Below, one piece after another: positions 1-8,765 of a stretch of 48,950 nt of DNA. How positions within the stretch are numbered: position 1 is the first letter of the stretch; every line of letters starts with the position of its first letter. The position numbers and the translations under genes are program-made. Below the pieces are notes generated by a model, which was not told the origin of the DNA, did not search any database, and saw nothing but the letters and a program-made list of their open reading frames with translations. Origin of the DNA: Clostridium sp. AM49-4BH (GTDB lineage: Bacteria; Bacillota; Clostridia; Lachnospirales; Lachnospiraceae); NCBI RefSeq assembly GCF_003478335.1, contig NZ_QUFB01000021.1:1-48950 (forward strand), in the 5' to 3' direction.

Positions 1-161
1 CGTTGGTAATTGATGTAATTTAATAAATAAAGTATAATGTCCATGAGCAATAACCTCGTTTCTTGTTTTGTTGGTTTGGCGATTGACATTATACCAGAAA
101 ATAGGGGGGATTGCTCTTTTTGTTTGCAAACTCCCTAAAATAAAGGTTTTAGAACAAAAAA

Positions 162-185
162 GAGGTAGTCTTTTGACACTACCTC
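162..185 (-). terminator. Hairpin with T-tract on the minus strand
   Basis: An 8-bp perfect inverted repeat (GAGGTAGT / ACTACCTC) with an 8-nt loop. Read on the minus strand it is followed by TTTTTTGTTC, the form of a Rho-independent terminator. Read on the plus strand it has no T-tract and sits just before the ribosome binding site (AGGAGGG, about 191-197) of the first gene. It could stop antisense transcription leaving the operon, or it could be a 5' leader hairpin. No minus-strand gene is visible to its right. Confidence 0.5.
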
Positions 186-207
186 ACAATAGGAGGGAAA
201 GAAATAT

Positions 208-1005
208 ATGAAAGTGAAATTCATTTTTATAGGTGTAGTATGTATGATTTGTCTTGGTGCCGGGATCCTCTGCCGAGATACTATATCACATTCGATATTT
301 AAATCCGGAACGCGAATGTCGGCATGGGATAACATGAAAGTGCAATTTGATCTCAATGATCTGGTTGGACAGAAGGATGACGTTACTGCATCGTGGCAGG
401 ATGGTATAAAAGAATACCGTACGAAAAAGGGATTAAAGCATGTGTACGATGAGTATGTAAATGTAGGAGTATTCTATGTGTCCGATGATTTTATAAAAAC
501 TTCAGGATCAGCAACAGGACATATGAAGTTGCTTAAGAGCATTAAGAGTGATGGCTCTGTCAAAGAGGGAGAGACGATTTCGGTTACGTATTCCTGTAAT
601 TATATTCCAAAAAAAGACAATATATATCAGACAAGTAATATTACCCCTATGATTCGTCAGAATGAATGTTATTTGTTGGTTTACGATAAAATAGTAAATT
701 CAGATATATCAGAAAAGTTTGAGACGCATGGAGCTAAGCTGCCAATAAATTATTCAACAGGCAATAGTGCATCTTGGGATATATCTCCATTGCGGCTTTC
801 TGACAGCCAGACCCTTAAGATCATTGAAAAAGGAAAAGTATATACGTTAGAAGAGTTATCTGATTATGATCTTTTTACATGCGGAACAGGGATCTTACAA
901 GAATGGTATCGCACCAAAGATGCAATCTTGAGATATTACGTGGGAGATAACTATGCAGAACTTGCAGCCAACTGGAAACGAAAGGAGCGTACAGGTAATG
1001 AATAA
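208..1005 (+). CDS. Membrane-anchored extracytoplasmic protein of unknown function, first gene of an ABC exporter operon
   Basis: I do not recognise this 265-residue protein. Residues 1-22 form a short basic start followed by a hydrophobic segment rich in Ile, Val, Cys and Gly, reading as an uncleaved signal anchor. No convincing lipobox is seen, although Cys12, Cys15 and Cys22 lie in or next to it. The rest is polar and probably extracytoplasmic. The start is supported by AGGAGGG about 10 nt upstream. The stop overlaps the next permease start by 8 nt, so it is translationally linked to an ABC exporter. It may be a substrate-recognition or accessory subunit of that exporter; this is inferred from context only. 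Confidence 0.75.
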   Translation: MKVKFIFIGVVCMICLGAGILCRDTISHSIFKSGTRMSAWDNMKVQFDLNDLVGQKDDVTASWQDGIKEYRTKKGLKHVYDEYVNVGVFYVSDDFIKTSGSATGHMKLLKSIKSDGSVKEGETISVTYSCNYIPKKDNIYQTSNITPMIRQNECYLLVYDKIVNSDISEKFETHGAKLPINYSTGNSASWDISPLRLSDSQTLKIIEKGKVYTLEELSDYDLFTCGTGILQEWYRTKDAILRYYVGDNYAELAANWKRKERTGNE

Positions 1006-1858
1006 AAAGAAATACAGCAGTATATGGCGGGTATATGTCAGTGAACTTTACCGATTATTTCATAAGCGGAGTTTTTGGCTTGCGTTTATGGTGTTGTTTT
1101 TGTATGCTGCGGCAGATTATCTACACACCGCCAGTTGGATAATCCGGGGATTTGTCAAGGAACCGTATGCCGCAAGCGGCTATTTTATGGGAGCATATCA
1201 GAGTTTCAATAAATATCAGCCGATATTTATCAAGGTTTTTCCGCTTCTCATGGCATTTCCCTGTGTGTCAGCGTGGTATGAGGAGACGAAAAGAAGCCGC
1301 AATGCAGCTTTGGTCATGCAGCGGACGAGCCCGTTCCGTTATCTGTCTGCTAAGGCAATGGCGTACTTTACAGGGAATGCAGTTATGGTGTTTGTGTGTT
1401 ATGCTTTGAATCTGCTGGCATGTGAGCTGACCTATGGGGAAGCCTATCCGACACCATTTGGGGAAAGATACACGGAATTATATTACATGGATCTGGCAGA
1501 CAATCATCCGATGCCTCTGATGGGCTATTATGTGACACATACGGTACTCTATCTGTTTGTATTTTGCATAGTGATCGCAGTGTTTGCAGGCGTGCTTGGA
1601 TTGTTCGCATATGCCTGCAGCCTGTGGCTGACCAGAAGCTTTGCCTTGGTGTTTGTATTATTATATGGATGCTTTTATTTTACGATGCGTTACTCACAGT
1701 ATATTAAGGGATTCGATCTGAGCTATGTCCTATGTGTTGGCGACCGTTGGAATACAGGGTATACACAAATATTTTTGCTCATAAATATAGGTCTTGTATT
1801 ATTGTCAGGGATATTGATTGCGGTGAGACGAATCCGGGGATTGGAGATGTACTTTTGA
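998..1858 (+). CDS. ABC-2-type transporter permease (first of a pair)
   Basis: A 286-residue polytopic membrane protein. A cytosolic basic N-terminus (MNKKKYSS) leads into a first membrane segment near residues 27-42 and further hydrophobic stretches to the C-terminus, which ends in a basic tail. The start at 998 was chosen because AAAGGAG lies about 11 nt upstream and it overlaps the preceding stop by 8 nt; a longer frame from 953 lacks a good ribosome binding site. No nucleotide-binding motif is present. With the following permease and the ATPase at 2657 it forms an ABC exporter with unknown substrate. It resembles the ABC-2 permeases of drug or bacteriocin-immunity exporters only in general layout. 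Confidence 0.75.
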   Translation: MNKKKYSSIWRVYVSELYRLFHKRSFWLAFMVLFLYAAADYLHTASWIIRGFVKEPYAASGYFMGAYQSFNKYQPIFIKVFPLLMAFPCVSAWYEETKRSRNAALVMQRTSPFRYLSAKAMAYFTGNAVMVFVCYALNLLACELTYGEAYPTPFGERYTELYYMDLADNHPMPLMGYYVTHTVLYLFVFCIVIAVFAGVLGLFAYACSLWLTRSFALVFVLLYGCFYFTMRYSQYIKGFDLSYVLCVGDRWNTGYTQIFLLINIGLVLLSGILIAVRRIRGLEMYF

Positions 1859-2616
1859 AAAAGAAAATAATTTTTTTGATGATTGCTTCTGTTTTTTTGG
1901 CTTTTTTCAATAATCTTACATTTCTGTTTGGAACCTGTTATCCGGGAAATACGACAGATGATATGTTTGTCAGCAGCATCTTTGATTCTATTAAAGTGGT
2001 GAAAACACATTCATTGACGCTGGGTATGCAGAATCTGTTTGTATTGATTGTGTTTATTTTTGTCATGCATGATTATCTCAGTAGAGAGATCCTGAATCAG
2101 GGAGTCTACGCATTGGTGCGGATGCACAGGCGGACGAAATGGCTTGTCCGCAGGATGGCAGGGTTGGCTGTTATATGCGCAGTCTATATGGGGATTTATT
2201 TGACCATTGTTTACGAACTTAGTTCTTACTATGTGCATAAACGACTGGTTATTCCGCATTCCGCAGTGCTGCCGAAAGCATGGCTGGCATTATTTATGAT
2301 GGTATATTTTGCGGCTGTGTTTACGGTGGTTTCAGATATTCGGATTGGACGGAGTGCTTCCTGTATCGTTGGGGCTGTCGTGTTAGCTGCATTGATCATG
2401 ATCGGAATGTATGAACCTTACCGGAAATATAAGGATGCCATGTGGATGCTTGCATTAAATCCGGCATGCGCTATGTTTGTTTATACAACGGCAGGGAAAA
2501 TAGGTTTTTTGAAAATGCTGACTGTGTTTGTGGGAGAGATTACAGCTCTTATTTTAGCCTGTGCCAAGTGGCTGGAGCATATCGATCTTATTAAAATTGA
2601 AAGTAAAGGATATTGA
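1855..2616 (+). CDS. ABC-2-type transporter permease (second of a pair)
   Basis: A 253-residue polytopic membrane protein starting LKKKIIFLMIASVF from a TTG codon that overlaps the previous stop codon (TTGA overlap), with GGAG about 9 nt upstream. The open frame continues upstream to an ATG at 1732, but that would overlap the preceding gene by 127 nt and encode a non-membrane-like extension, so TTG is preferred. Several hydrophobic segments are visible, for example near residues 5-22, 58-72 and 100-120. It is probably the partner permease of the 998 gene, giving a heteromeric exporter with the ATPase that follows 40 nt later. Confidence 0.72.
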   Translation: MKKKIIFLMIASVFLAFFNNLTFLFGTCYPGNTTDDMFVSSIFDSIKVVKTHSLTLGMQNLFVLIVFIFVMHDYLSREILNQGVYALVRMHRRTKWLVRRMAGLAVICAVYMGIYLTIVYELSSYYVHKRLVIPHSAVLPKAWLALFMMVYFAAVFTVVSDIRIGRSASCIVGAVVLAALIMIGMYEPYRKYKDAMWMLALNPACAMFVYTTAGKIGFLKMLTVFVGEITALILACAKWLEHIDLIKIESKGY

Positions 2617-2656
2617 CGGAGCAGATTGCCGGACAGACAGAAAGGGAGGAACACAA

Positions 2657-3301
2657 ATGGAACGAATTGAGTTGATTCATGTCAATAAAAAACTGGGTGG
2701 TAAAGAGGTATTAAAAGGAGTAGATCTGACGCTGGAGGAAGGAAAACTTTATGGAATTATCGGAGAAAACGGAAGTGGTAAGACAATGTTGCTGCGTCTG
2801 CTGGCGGGACTGATCCATCCGGATGACGGAGAAGTGCACTACGGCGGCAAGAAAGTGAAGAAACTGACGCAGGTGGTAAATATAGGTTTAAGCATCGAAA
2901 ATATAGGATTATATGATGATATGACCGTGTATCAGAATATGAAATATTATGCAAAATTAAGCGGTGGATGTGACAAAAAGAAGATAGAAGAGACGCTTCA
3001 GAGAATGGGATTAACAGACCGAAAGAACATGAGATTTGCAAAGTTGTCGCTGGGCTTAAAACAGAAGGCAGTGTTAGCGCAGGCAATTCTATCAAGCCCG
3101 GACCTTTTGCTGCTTGATGAACCAACGAATGGTTTGGATACGGATGCGAAGGATGCGTTCAAAAAGGTGGTTTTGGAAGAAGTTCAAAGAGGCTGTACGG
3201 TTGTGGTGGTCAGTCATGATCATACTTTTGTGGAGCAGGAGGTAGATGGATTGTTTCATATGGAAAATGGTGTGCTTACGGCTAAGGCAGTGTCAATGTG
3301 A
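2657..3301 (+). CDS. ABC transporter ATP-binding protein
   Basis: A 214-residue ATPase subunit. Walker A is GENGSGKT (about residue 34), the signature region is LSLGLKQKA, Walker B is LLLLDEPTNGLD, and the switch His is in VSHDH. The LSLG-type signature is usual for ATPases of ABC-2 exporters. The start at 2657 has AGGGAGG 8 nt upstream; the longer frame from 2561 overlaps the permease. It should power the two permeases encoded just before it at the cytoplasmic face of the membrane. Substrate unknown. Confidence 0.92.
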   Translation: MERIELIHVNKKLGGKEVLKGVDLTLEEGKLYGIIGENGSGKTMLLRLLAGLIHPDDGEVHYGGKKVKKLTQVVNIGLSIENIGLYDDMTVYQNMKYYAKLSGGCDKKKIEETLQRMGLTDRKNMRFAKLSLGLKQKAVLAQAILSSPDLLLLDEPTNGLDTDAKDAFKKVVLEEVQRGCTVVVVSHDHTFVEQEVDGLFHMENGVLTAKAVSM

Positions 3302-3530
3302 TTGGTAAAATTTTATGAGGGGAGGAGAGAGTGTTTAATTCTTAAGAATTATTAAGATTGTTTGGAACATATTGACGAATCATCTTTTTTTTGATGTACT
3401 AAAAGTATAAGAAGTGGACATCTTACATACATTCATTTTGTACTTTATGATCTAATGTTGAAGAGATGATGTGTATGAAAGACCAGTGGAGATAATAAAG
3501 TCTAAATGCTATCAAAAGGGGGATTTCGAT

Positions 3531-5033
3531 ATGAGAAAACTAGTAAAAAATGTGCTTGCAATGTTAATTGTTGGAGGAACCGCAGTTGTTATGGGGAATG
3601 GAACTGCTTCGGCAAGTAACGGCATAGGTATTAACGAACAAAACTTCCCGGATGCACAGATACGTCAAATTGCCGCACAGTACGACAGCAACAAAGATCA
3701 AATACTTGACACATCAGAACAGAAAAAACTGACAGAACTGATCGTTATTGAGACAACAGAAAATACAGGAGTTCAGGAAAATGTAATTCGCACTGCCAAA
3801 GGCATTACCTCTTTTAAGGGTGTGGAGTATTTTGCAGAACTAAAAAGTATATCAGTTGGTCGAAGTGGAAAACCTCAGTCAAGCTATAAGATTGCAAGTG
3901 ATCTTTTCCAGTATACCAAACAGGTAAAAACAATTCGAGTTAATTATGCTTATGCAGATCCTGTAGATGCCAGATATAAGGATTCTGATAAACAAATGCT
4001 GGCGAAGAATACATCTATTGTTATAGATGATTCTATGCAGTGTGAAAGTTTGTCGTTGGAAGGCGTTCAAGTGCAAAAGATGCAGATTGTCTCAAAGAAG
4101 ATGAAGAAGCTGTTGATCAAGACTTGTAACCTTCCGGATGAATACACAATAAACACACCAAATCTGCAGACATTGGGCTTAAAGGAAACATATGTCAAGA
4201 AGCTGCAGTATGGAAAGATGGATAAACTCAAATATCTGTCACTTGGGCTTAATGTAATTCAAAATGGAAAAGAGAAAGCTTCGCCTGTCACAGTGCTTGA
4301 TCTGCAGAAAAGCAAGAACATCGCAGAGTTGTCTGTTACCGGTTGCAGAATAAATAAGCTTGATCTGTCATCGGTCAATAAGACACTCCGTTTGGCCAGT
4401 GTTACGCAATCTGGGAAATATCCGATCAAGCAGGTCCGCCTCGGCAAAATGGCAGCATTGAAGGGCTTATCTGTTAGTGCTAAATGCGCAGCAATAGATG
4501 CCTCTAAATGCAGCCGTCTTAATACATTAGAATGTGCCAGCTATGGGATTTTCAAAGTAAAGCTTCCAAAGTCAATGCAATATCTTACACTCACCAGTCT
4601 TGATAAGAAGGGATGTAAATCGCTTAAGTTATCAAATTGCAAGAAGCTGAAAGCGTTGAAAGTAATTGGCTGCAAGAAATTAAAAACAATAAATTTAGCA
4701 AAATGCAGCAAGTTGTATTCATTAAAGTTGAAAGGATTAGCGTTAAAACGTCTCACGCTGCCAAATAATAAAAATGGATTAAAAACTTGGCTTAAAAATT
4801 ATGATTTTGCAGGAGTTTTGGATAAACAGGCAAGACTATTTGAAGATACGGATTATGTTTATGAACCGGCTTCTTCTAATTATAAAATACTTCAAAACAC
4901 GTCTGTGAAAGTGTTAGACCTCAGCAGATTGACCAAGGTGAAACATGCAAAGACAACTTTAAAGAAAGCCTTTTTGAAGAATAAGAACGTGAAGAAAGTA
5001 GTTATATCGCATAGTCATTTACACGCAATGTAA
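3531..5033 (+). CDS. Secreted leucine-rich-repeat-like protein with an N-terminal EF-hand loop
   Basis: A 500-residue secreted protein. Residues 1-28 are a signal peptide (MRKLVKNVLAMLIVGG, cleavage near TASAS). Residues 52-63 (DSNKDQILDTSE) match a calcium-binding EF-hand or dockerin-type loop. From about residue 100 it has irregular leucine-rich repeats; the clearest are the LKALKV-GCKKLKTINL-KCSKLYSLKL units around residues 365-400, similar to BspA-like surface proteins. The C-terminal half is rich in Lys. The start at 3531 has AAAAGGGGGA upstream; the frame is open to 3471, but that extension has no signal-peptide character. A cell-surface or extracellular binding role is likely but unproven. 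No LPXTG motif or SLH domain is visible. Confidence 0.8.
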   Translation: MRKLVKNVLAMLIVGGTAVVMGNGTASASNGIGINEQNFPDAQIRQIAAQYDSNKDQILDTSEQKKLTELIVIETTENTGVQENVIRTAKGITSFKGVEYFAELKSISVGRSGKPQSSYKIASDLFQYTKQVKTIRVNYAYADPVDARYKDSDKQMLAKNTSIVIDDSMQCESLSLEGVQVQKMQIVSKKMKKLLIKTCNLPDEYTINTPNLQTLGLKETYVKKLQYGKMDKLKYLSLGLNVIQNGKEKASPVTVLDLQKSKNIAELSVTGCRINKLDLSSVNKTLRLASVTQSGKYPIKQVRLGKMAALKGLSVSAKCAAIDASKCSRLNTLECASYGIFKVKLPKSMQYLTLTSLDKKGCKSLKLSNCKKLKALKVIGCKKLKTINLAKCSKLYSLKLKGLALKRLTLPNNKNGLKTWLKNYDFAGVLDKQARLFEDTDYVYEPASSNYKILQNTSVKVLDLSRLTKVKHAKTTLKKAFLKNKNVKKVVISHSHLHAM

Positions 5034-5064
5034 TATCTATTACAATCAAATGAGGAGGATTCTT

Positions 5065-5679
5065 ATGAGGAAAAAAATTGCAGGAACTGTGTGTGTAGTA
5101 TGTTTGGTAGCTTTGGTAGCTCTGTTGGCATTGTGGGTAGCACCTATAATGGTGCAAGTGGATTCTGTAACATAAACAAAGGAAACGTTTTATCGAGAAG
5201 CAACAGTATCAGCGCAGAAGGCAGCTATACAAAAACCAGGAGTGATTGATTTTGTTCCATTGAAATCAAAAAGTGTATTACCGTTTTTGAAGACGAAGGC
5301 GTGCGTCGCAACTGTTAAAAAAGTAGAAACATTATACAAAAAAGATAGCCAGGAGAATACGTATCAAGCATGTAATCTCGTAGAGCTGAAAGTGGTAAAA
5401 AATATTGCTGGTGGTTTTCAGAAAGGTGAGAGTGTATATGTGATAGATTCGGAGATGGCACTATATGCGGAAGATATAGGAAAAGATGGAGTATTTATTC
5501 CAGATAAAATGGCATCAGAAATCACTATCTCAGGAGAGAAAGAAACGATACATACAGTTGGTTGTGTAAAAAAATCAGAGTCAAGGATTATGTTGCTTCC
5601 TGAGGAAGATAATTATGCGAAAGTCTCGGATTATTGGAAACTAAAGCATTATATGAAGAAAAACAACTATATAAAATAG
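5065..5679 (+). pseudogene. Anchored extracytoplasmic protein gene interrupted by an in-frame TAA
   Basis: A good ribosome binding site (GAGGAGG) precedes an ATG at 5065 that starts a 36-codon signal-anchor peptide (MRKKIAGTVCVVCLVALVAL...). It stops at TAA 5173-5175. The same frame then stays open for 168 more codons to 5679, encoding a polar domain rich in Lys, Val and Glu. Apart from the single stop, the frame reads as one protein of about 204 residues with an N-terminal membrane anchor and an exported domain. The first possible restart (GTG at 5242) has no properly spaced ribosome binding site. Either this is a recent nonsense mutation (for example CAA to TAA), a sequencing error, or stop read-through. 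Family not recognised. Confidence 0.65.
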
Positions 5680-5692
5680 ATAAGTTAAAACC

Positions 5693-5714
5693 GTGAAATT
5701 TTGTAGTCTCTGAT
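5693..5714 (-). repeat. Core fragment of a dispersed intergenic element (copy C, partial)
   Basis: About 20 of 21 bases here match the core of the two longer elements at 38409-38579 and 48654-48825 (read as the complement of the 38409 copy). Flanking sequence does not clearly match. It lies between the broken gene at 5065-5679 and fucI. It may be a decayed copy; a chance match this long is unlikely in 49 kb but cannot be excluded. Confidence 0.4.
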
Positions 5715-5796
5715 GATTGTATTCTCTGCCAAAATGCAGTAAAATAAAAAGGTATCAGGGTGTGAAAATATATTCAAGGAAGGCAGGTAGTAGCAA

Positions 5797-7593
5797 ATGG
5801 CAAAAAGCAGACTAATTGGGGATTATCCGGTGATTGGAATTCGTCCGACGATCGATGGACGAAGAGGACCGCTTAAGGTTCGTGAATCTTTGGAAGAACA
5901 GACGATGAATATGGCTAAGAGTGCGGCAGAGCTGTTCCGTCAGAATATCCGTTATTCCAATGGAGAACCGGTCAAAGTTATCATTGCGGATACGACAATC
6001 GGACGTGTAGCAGAAGCAGCGGCTTGTGCAGATAAGTTCCGTAAAGCAGGTGTGGATATTACATTGACCGTGACACCATGCTGGTGCTATGGATCCGAGA
6101 CTATGGACATGGACAAAGATACGATTAAGGGTGTATGGGGCTTTAATGGTACAGAGCGTCCGGGAGCAGTATATTTGGCAGCAGTATTGGCAGCACATGC
6201 ACAGAAAGGTTTGCCGGCATTTGGTATTTATGGCAAAGATGTGCAGGAAGCGGATGCAACGGAGATTCCGGAAGACGTTAAGGAAAAATTACTTCGTTTT
6301 GGTCGTGCAGCCGTAGCGGCAGCAACGATGCGAGGCAAATCTTGGCTGCAGATCGGATCGATCTGTATGGGTATTGCAGGATCTATCGTAGACTCCTCCT
6401 TTATGGAAGAATATTTAGGAATGCGTGTTGAGTCTGTTGATGAGGTGGAGATCATTCGTCGAATGACAGAAGGTATATACGATGAAGCAGAGTTTGAGAA
6501 AGCAATGTCTTGGACAAAGTCTCATTGCCGTGAGGGATGGGATAAGAATCCTGAGATCGTGAAACGAAGCGATGAGCAGAAGGAACGCGATTGGGAATTT
6601 GTTGTTAAGATGATGTGCATTATCAAAGATTTAATGAACGGTAATCCAAATCTTCCGAAAGGCAGAGAGGAAGAGATGGTAGGACATAATGCGATCGCAG
6701 CAGGTTTTCAGGGTCAGAGACAGTGGACCGACTTTTATCCGAATGGTGATTATGCAGAGGCACTGCTCAATTCCTCCTTTGACTGGAATGGAGCGCGTGA
6801 GCCGTATGTTTTAGCAACAGAGAACGATACACTCAACGGTATTGGTATGCTTTTCATGAAACTGCTTACCGGAAGAGCACAGATTTTCGCAGATGTTCGT
6901 ACTTATTGGAGTCCGGAAGCTGTAAAGAGAACAACCGGCTATGAGTTAGAGGGTATTGCGAAAGAGGCAGGTGGTTTCCTGCATTTGATCAATTCCGGTG
7001 CAGCGTGTCTGGATGCTTGTGGTGAAGTGAAAGATGAGAATGGCAATGGTGTCATGAAACCTTTCTGGGAGATGACAGAAGAAGATCAGAAGGCATGTCT
7101 GGACGCAACAGAATGGTGCTGTGCTGATTCCGGATATTTCCGTGGAGGCGGTTTCTCCTCCCGTTATTTAACGAGAGCGGAGATGCCTGCTACTATGATC
7201 CGTCTCAATATTGTCAAAGGCTTGGGTCCGGTATTACAGATCTGTGAGGGTTATACCGTAAATCTTCCGGATGAAGTATCTGACAAGTTGTGGAAGAGAA
7301 CAGATTATACATGGCCTTGTACCTGGTTTACACCACGCACAACGGGTCAGGGTGCATTTAAGACAGCTTATGATGTTATGAACAATTGGGGAGCAAATCA
7401 TGGTGCGATCAGTTATGGACACATTGGTGCGGATCTGATCACATTGGCTTCCATTCTTCGTATTCCGGTATGTATGCACAATGTGCCGGAGGAAGATATT
7501 TTCCGACCAGCTGCATGGAATGCATTTGGTATGGATAAAGAGGGTCAGGATTATAGAGCATGCGCAGCTTATGGCCCGCTTTACAAATTATAA
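5797..7593 (+). CDS. fucI: L-fucose isomerase
   Basis: A 598-residue cytosolic enzyme that interconverts L-fucose and L-fuculose, the first step of intracellular fucose use; the family can also act on D-arabinose. Length fits the family (about 590). Recognisable stretches are [21 protein letters not shown] at the N-terminus, the metal-ligand regions ATENDTLNG (Glu) and FADVRTYW (Asp), and the C-terminal histidine region around [10 protein letters not shown]. The ribosome binding region is GGAAGGCAGG upstream. It stands alone: no fuculokinase, aldolase, permease or regulator is adjacent, so other steps must be encoded elsewhere. A strong terminator follows about 100 nt downstream. Confidence 0.95.
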   Translation: MAKSRLIGDYPVIGIRPTIDGRRGPLKVRESLEEQTMNMAKSAAELFRQNIRYSNGEPVKVIIADTTIGRVAEAAACADKFRKAGVDITLTVTPCWCYGSETMDMDKDTIKGVWGFNGTERPGAVYLAAVLAAHAQKGLPAFGIYGKDVQEADATEIPEDVKEKLLRFGRAAVAAATMRGKSWLQIGSICMGIAGSIVDSSFMEEYLGMRVESVDEVEIIRRMTEGIYDEAEFEKAMSWTKSHCREGWDKNPEIVKRSDEQKERDWEFVVKMMCIIKDLMNGNPNLPKGREEEMVGHNAIAAGFQGQRQWTDFYPNGDYAEALLNSSFDWNGAREPYVLATENDTLNGIGMLFMKLLTGRAQIFADVRTYWSPEAVKRTTGYELEGIAKEAGGFLHLINSGAACLDACGEVKDENGNGVMKPFWEMTEEDQKACLDATEWCCADSGYFRGGGFSSRYLTRAEMPATMIRLNIVKGLGPVLQICEGYTVNLPDEVSDKLWKRTDYTWPCTWFTPRTTGQGAFKTAYDVMNNWGANHGAISYGHIGADLITLASILRIPVCMHNVPEEDIFRPAAWNAFGMDKEGQDYRACAAYGPLYKL

Positions 7594-7696
7594 AAGATTG
7601 GACACAGGGGTGGCTGCATTTAATGTGAGGAAGAGTTTTGTAGTAACTTTTCAGAAGAGCAGAAAGTGTTGCACCTGTGTCAGGTGAGAATATGTA

Positions 7697-7737
7697 GGAG
7701 AAGCGTAGTCGTAGGACTACGCCTCTCCGTTTCTTTT
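7697..7737 (+). terminator. Rho-independent terminator after fucI
   Basis: A hairpin with a 13-bp stem (GGAGA and GCGTAGTC paired with GACTACGC and TCTCC, one A/C mismatch) and a GTAG tetraloop, followed by GTTTCTTTT. It separates fucI from the moxR operon. Confidence 0.85.
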
Positions 7738-7786
7738 GATGTGCAAAGTTTGAGGCATATAACGTAATGAAAGAGGGGAGAAAAAA

Positions 7787-8746
7787 ATGAGAGATGACAT
7801 GATCTTGTGTCAGCAGAAAGTAGCAGAGGTTTTGGCACAGGTAAATCAAATTGTAATTGGTAAAGAAGAGTGTGTTCGTAAAGTAATGGCAGCGATCTTG
7901 GCTGGAGGACATATTTTATTGGAAGATATACCGGGTGTCGGTAAGACAACGCTTGCGATGGCATTTTCAGAGACAATGGCACTGCAGAATAATCGACTGC
8001 AGTTCACGCCGGATGTCATGCCATCCGATCTATTAGGTTTTTCGATGTATCAGAAACAGACGGGAACATTTGAATATCAGACCGGAGCAGTGATGTGCAA
8101 TTTGTTTTTGGGGGATGAGATCAATCGAACTTCACCGAAGACACAGTCAGCATTATTGGAAGTTATGGAAGAAGGAAATGTGACAGTAGATGGTGTAACA
8201 CGAAAAGTACCGGAACCGTTTGTGGTCATTGCTACAGAAAATCCGGCGGGAAGTGTTGGAACACAGCTTTTACCGGAGAGCCAGTTGGATCGTTTTATGA
8301 TTTGTACAAGTCTTGGATATCCATCGTTAGAAAATGAAATTGCAATTGTCAAAGGACGTCAGATTCAAGATGACAAGGCAGCGTTACAGCCGGTAATCAA
8401 TGCAGAGCAGTTGTTGTATTGCAAAAAATTAGTGGAACAGATTTATATGGCAGACGATATTTATCGTTATTTGTGTGAACTTTGCCAGACAACACGAATC
8501 AATCCATTGATCGAGCTGGGAGTCAGCCCACGTGGCAGCGTTGCACTGATGCGTATTTCCAAAGCAATCGCATTTTTACATGGCAGAGATTACGTGATCC
8601 CGGGGGATATTGATGAAATCTTTTTGGATGTTGCGGCACATAGGCTCGTGCGAAGCGCTAAAGCAAAGGCGGCAAAGAGATCAGCAGAATCTATTTTGAT
8701 CGAAGTAATGCAGAACGTGAAAAAGCCGACTGCTGCAAGACGTTAA
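7787..8746 (+). CDS. MoxR-family AAA+ ATPase
   Basis: A 319-residue AAA+ ATPase of the MoxR class. Walker A is GVGKTT within EDIPGVGKTTLAMAF (about residue 45), Walker B is LFLGDEINR, sensor 1 lies in VIATENPAG, and the sensor 2 region follows near VSPRGSVALMRISKA. MoxR proteins act as chaperone-like ATPases for maturation of metal-dependent or membrane complexes. It starts with AGAGGGGAG upstream and is followed 19 nt later by the DUF58 gene. This is the common moxR / DUF58 / transglutaminase order, whose exact role remains poorly defined. Confidence 0.93.
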   Translation: MRDDMILCQQKVAEVLAQVNQIVIGKEECVRKVMAAILAGGHILLEDIPGVGKTTLAMAFSETMALQNNRLQFTPDVMPSDLLGFSMYQKQTGTFEYQTGAVMCNLFLGDEINRTSPKTQSALLEVMEEGNVTVDGVTRKVPEPFVVIATENPAGSVGTQLLPESQLDRFMICTSLGYPSLENEIAIVKGRQIQDDKAALQPVINAEQLLYCKKLVEQIYMADDIYRYLCELCQTTRINPLIELGVSPRGSVALMRISKAIAFLHGRDYVIPGDIDEIFLDVAAHRLVRSAKAKAAKRSAESILIEVMQNVKKPTAARR

Positions 8747-8765
8747 GAAATGCAGGGGGGTACGG

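Noticed and set aside
1..161. Promoter for the first operon within the left edge
   Set aside because: A TTGACA occurs at 83-88, but no acceptable -10 lies at the right distance, so I do not call it.
5242..5679. Independent gene starting at GTG 5242
   Set aside because: The nearest purine-rich stretch is directly adjacent to the GTG with no proper spacing, and the frame is continuous with the upstream signal-anchor peptide except for one stop codon.
7439..7912. 157-residue minus-strand open frame spanning the fucI end and the moxR start
   Set aside because: It runs through a strong terminator hairpin and two confidently called plus-strand genes, and has no recognisable features.
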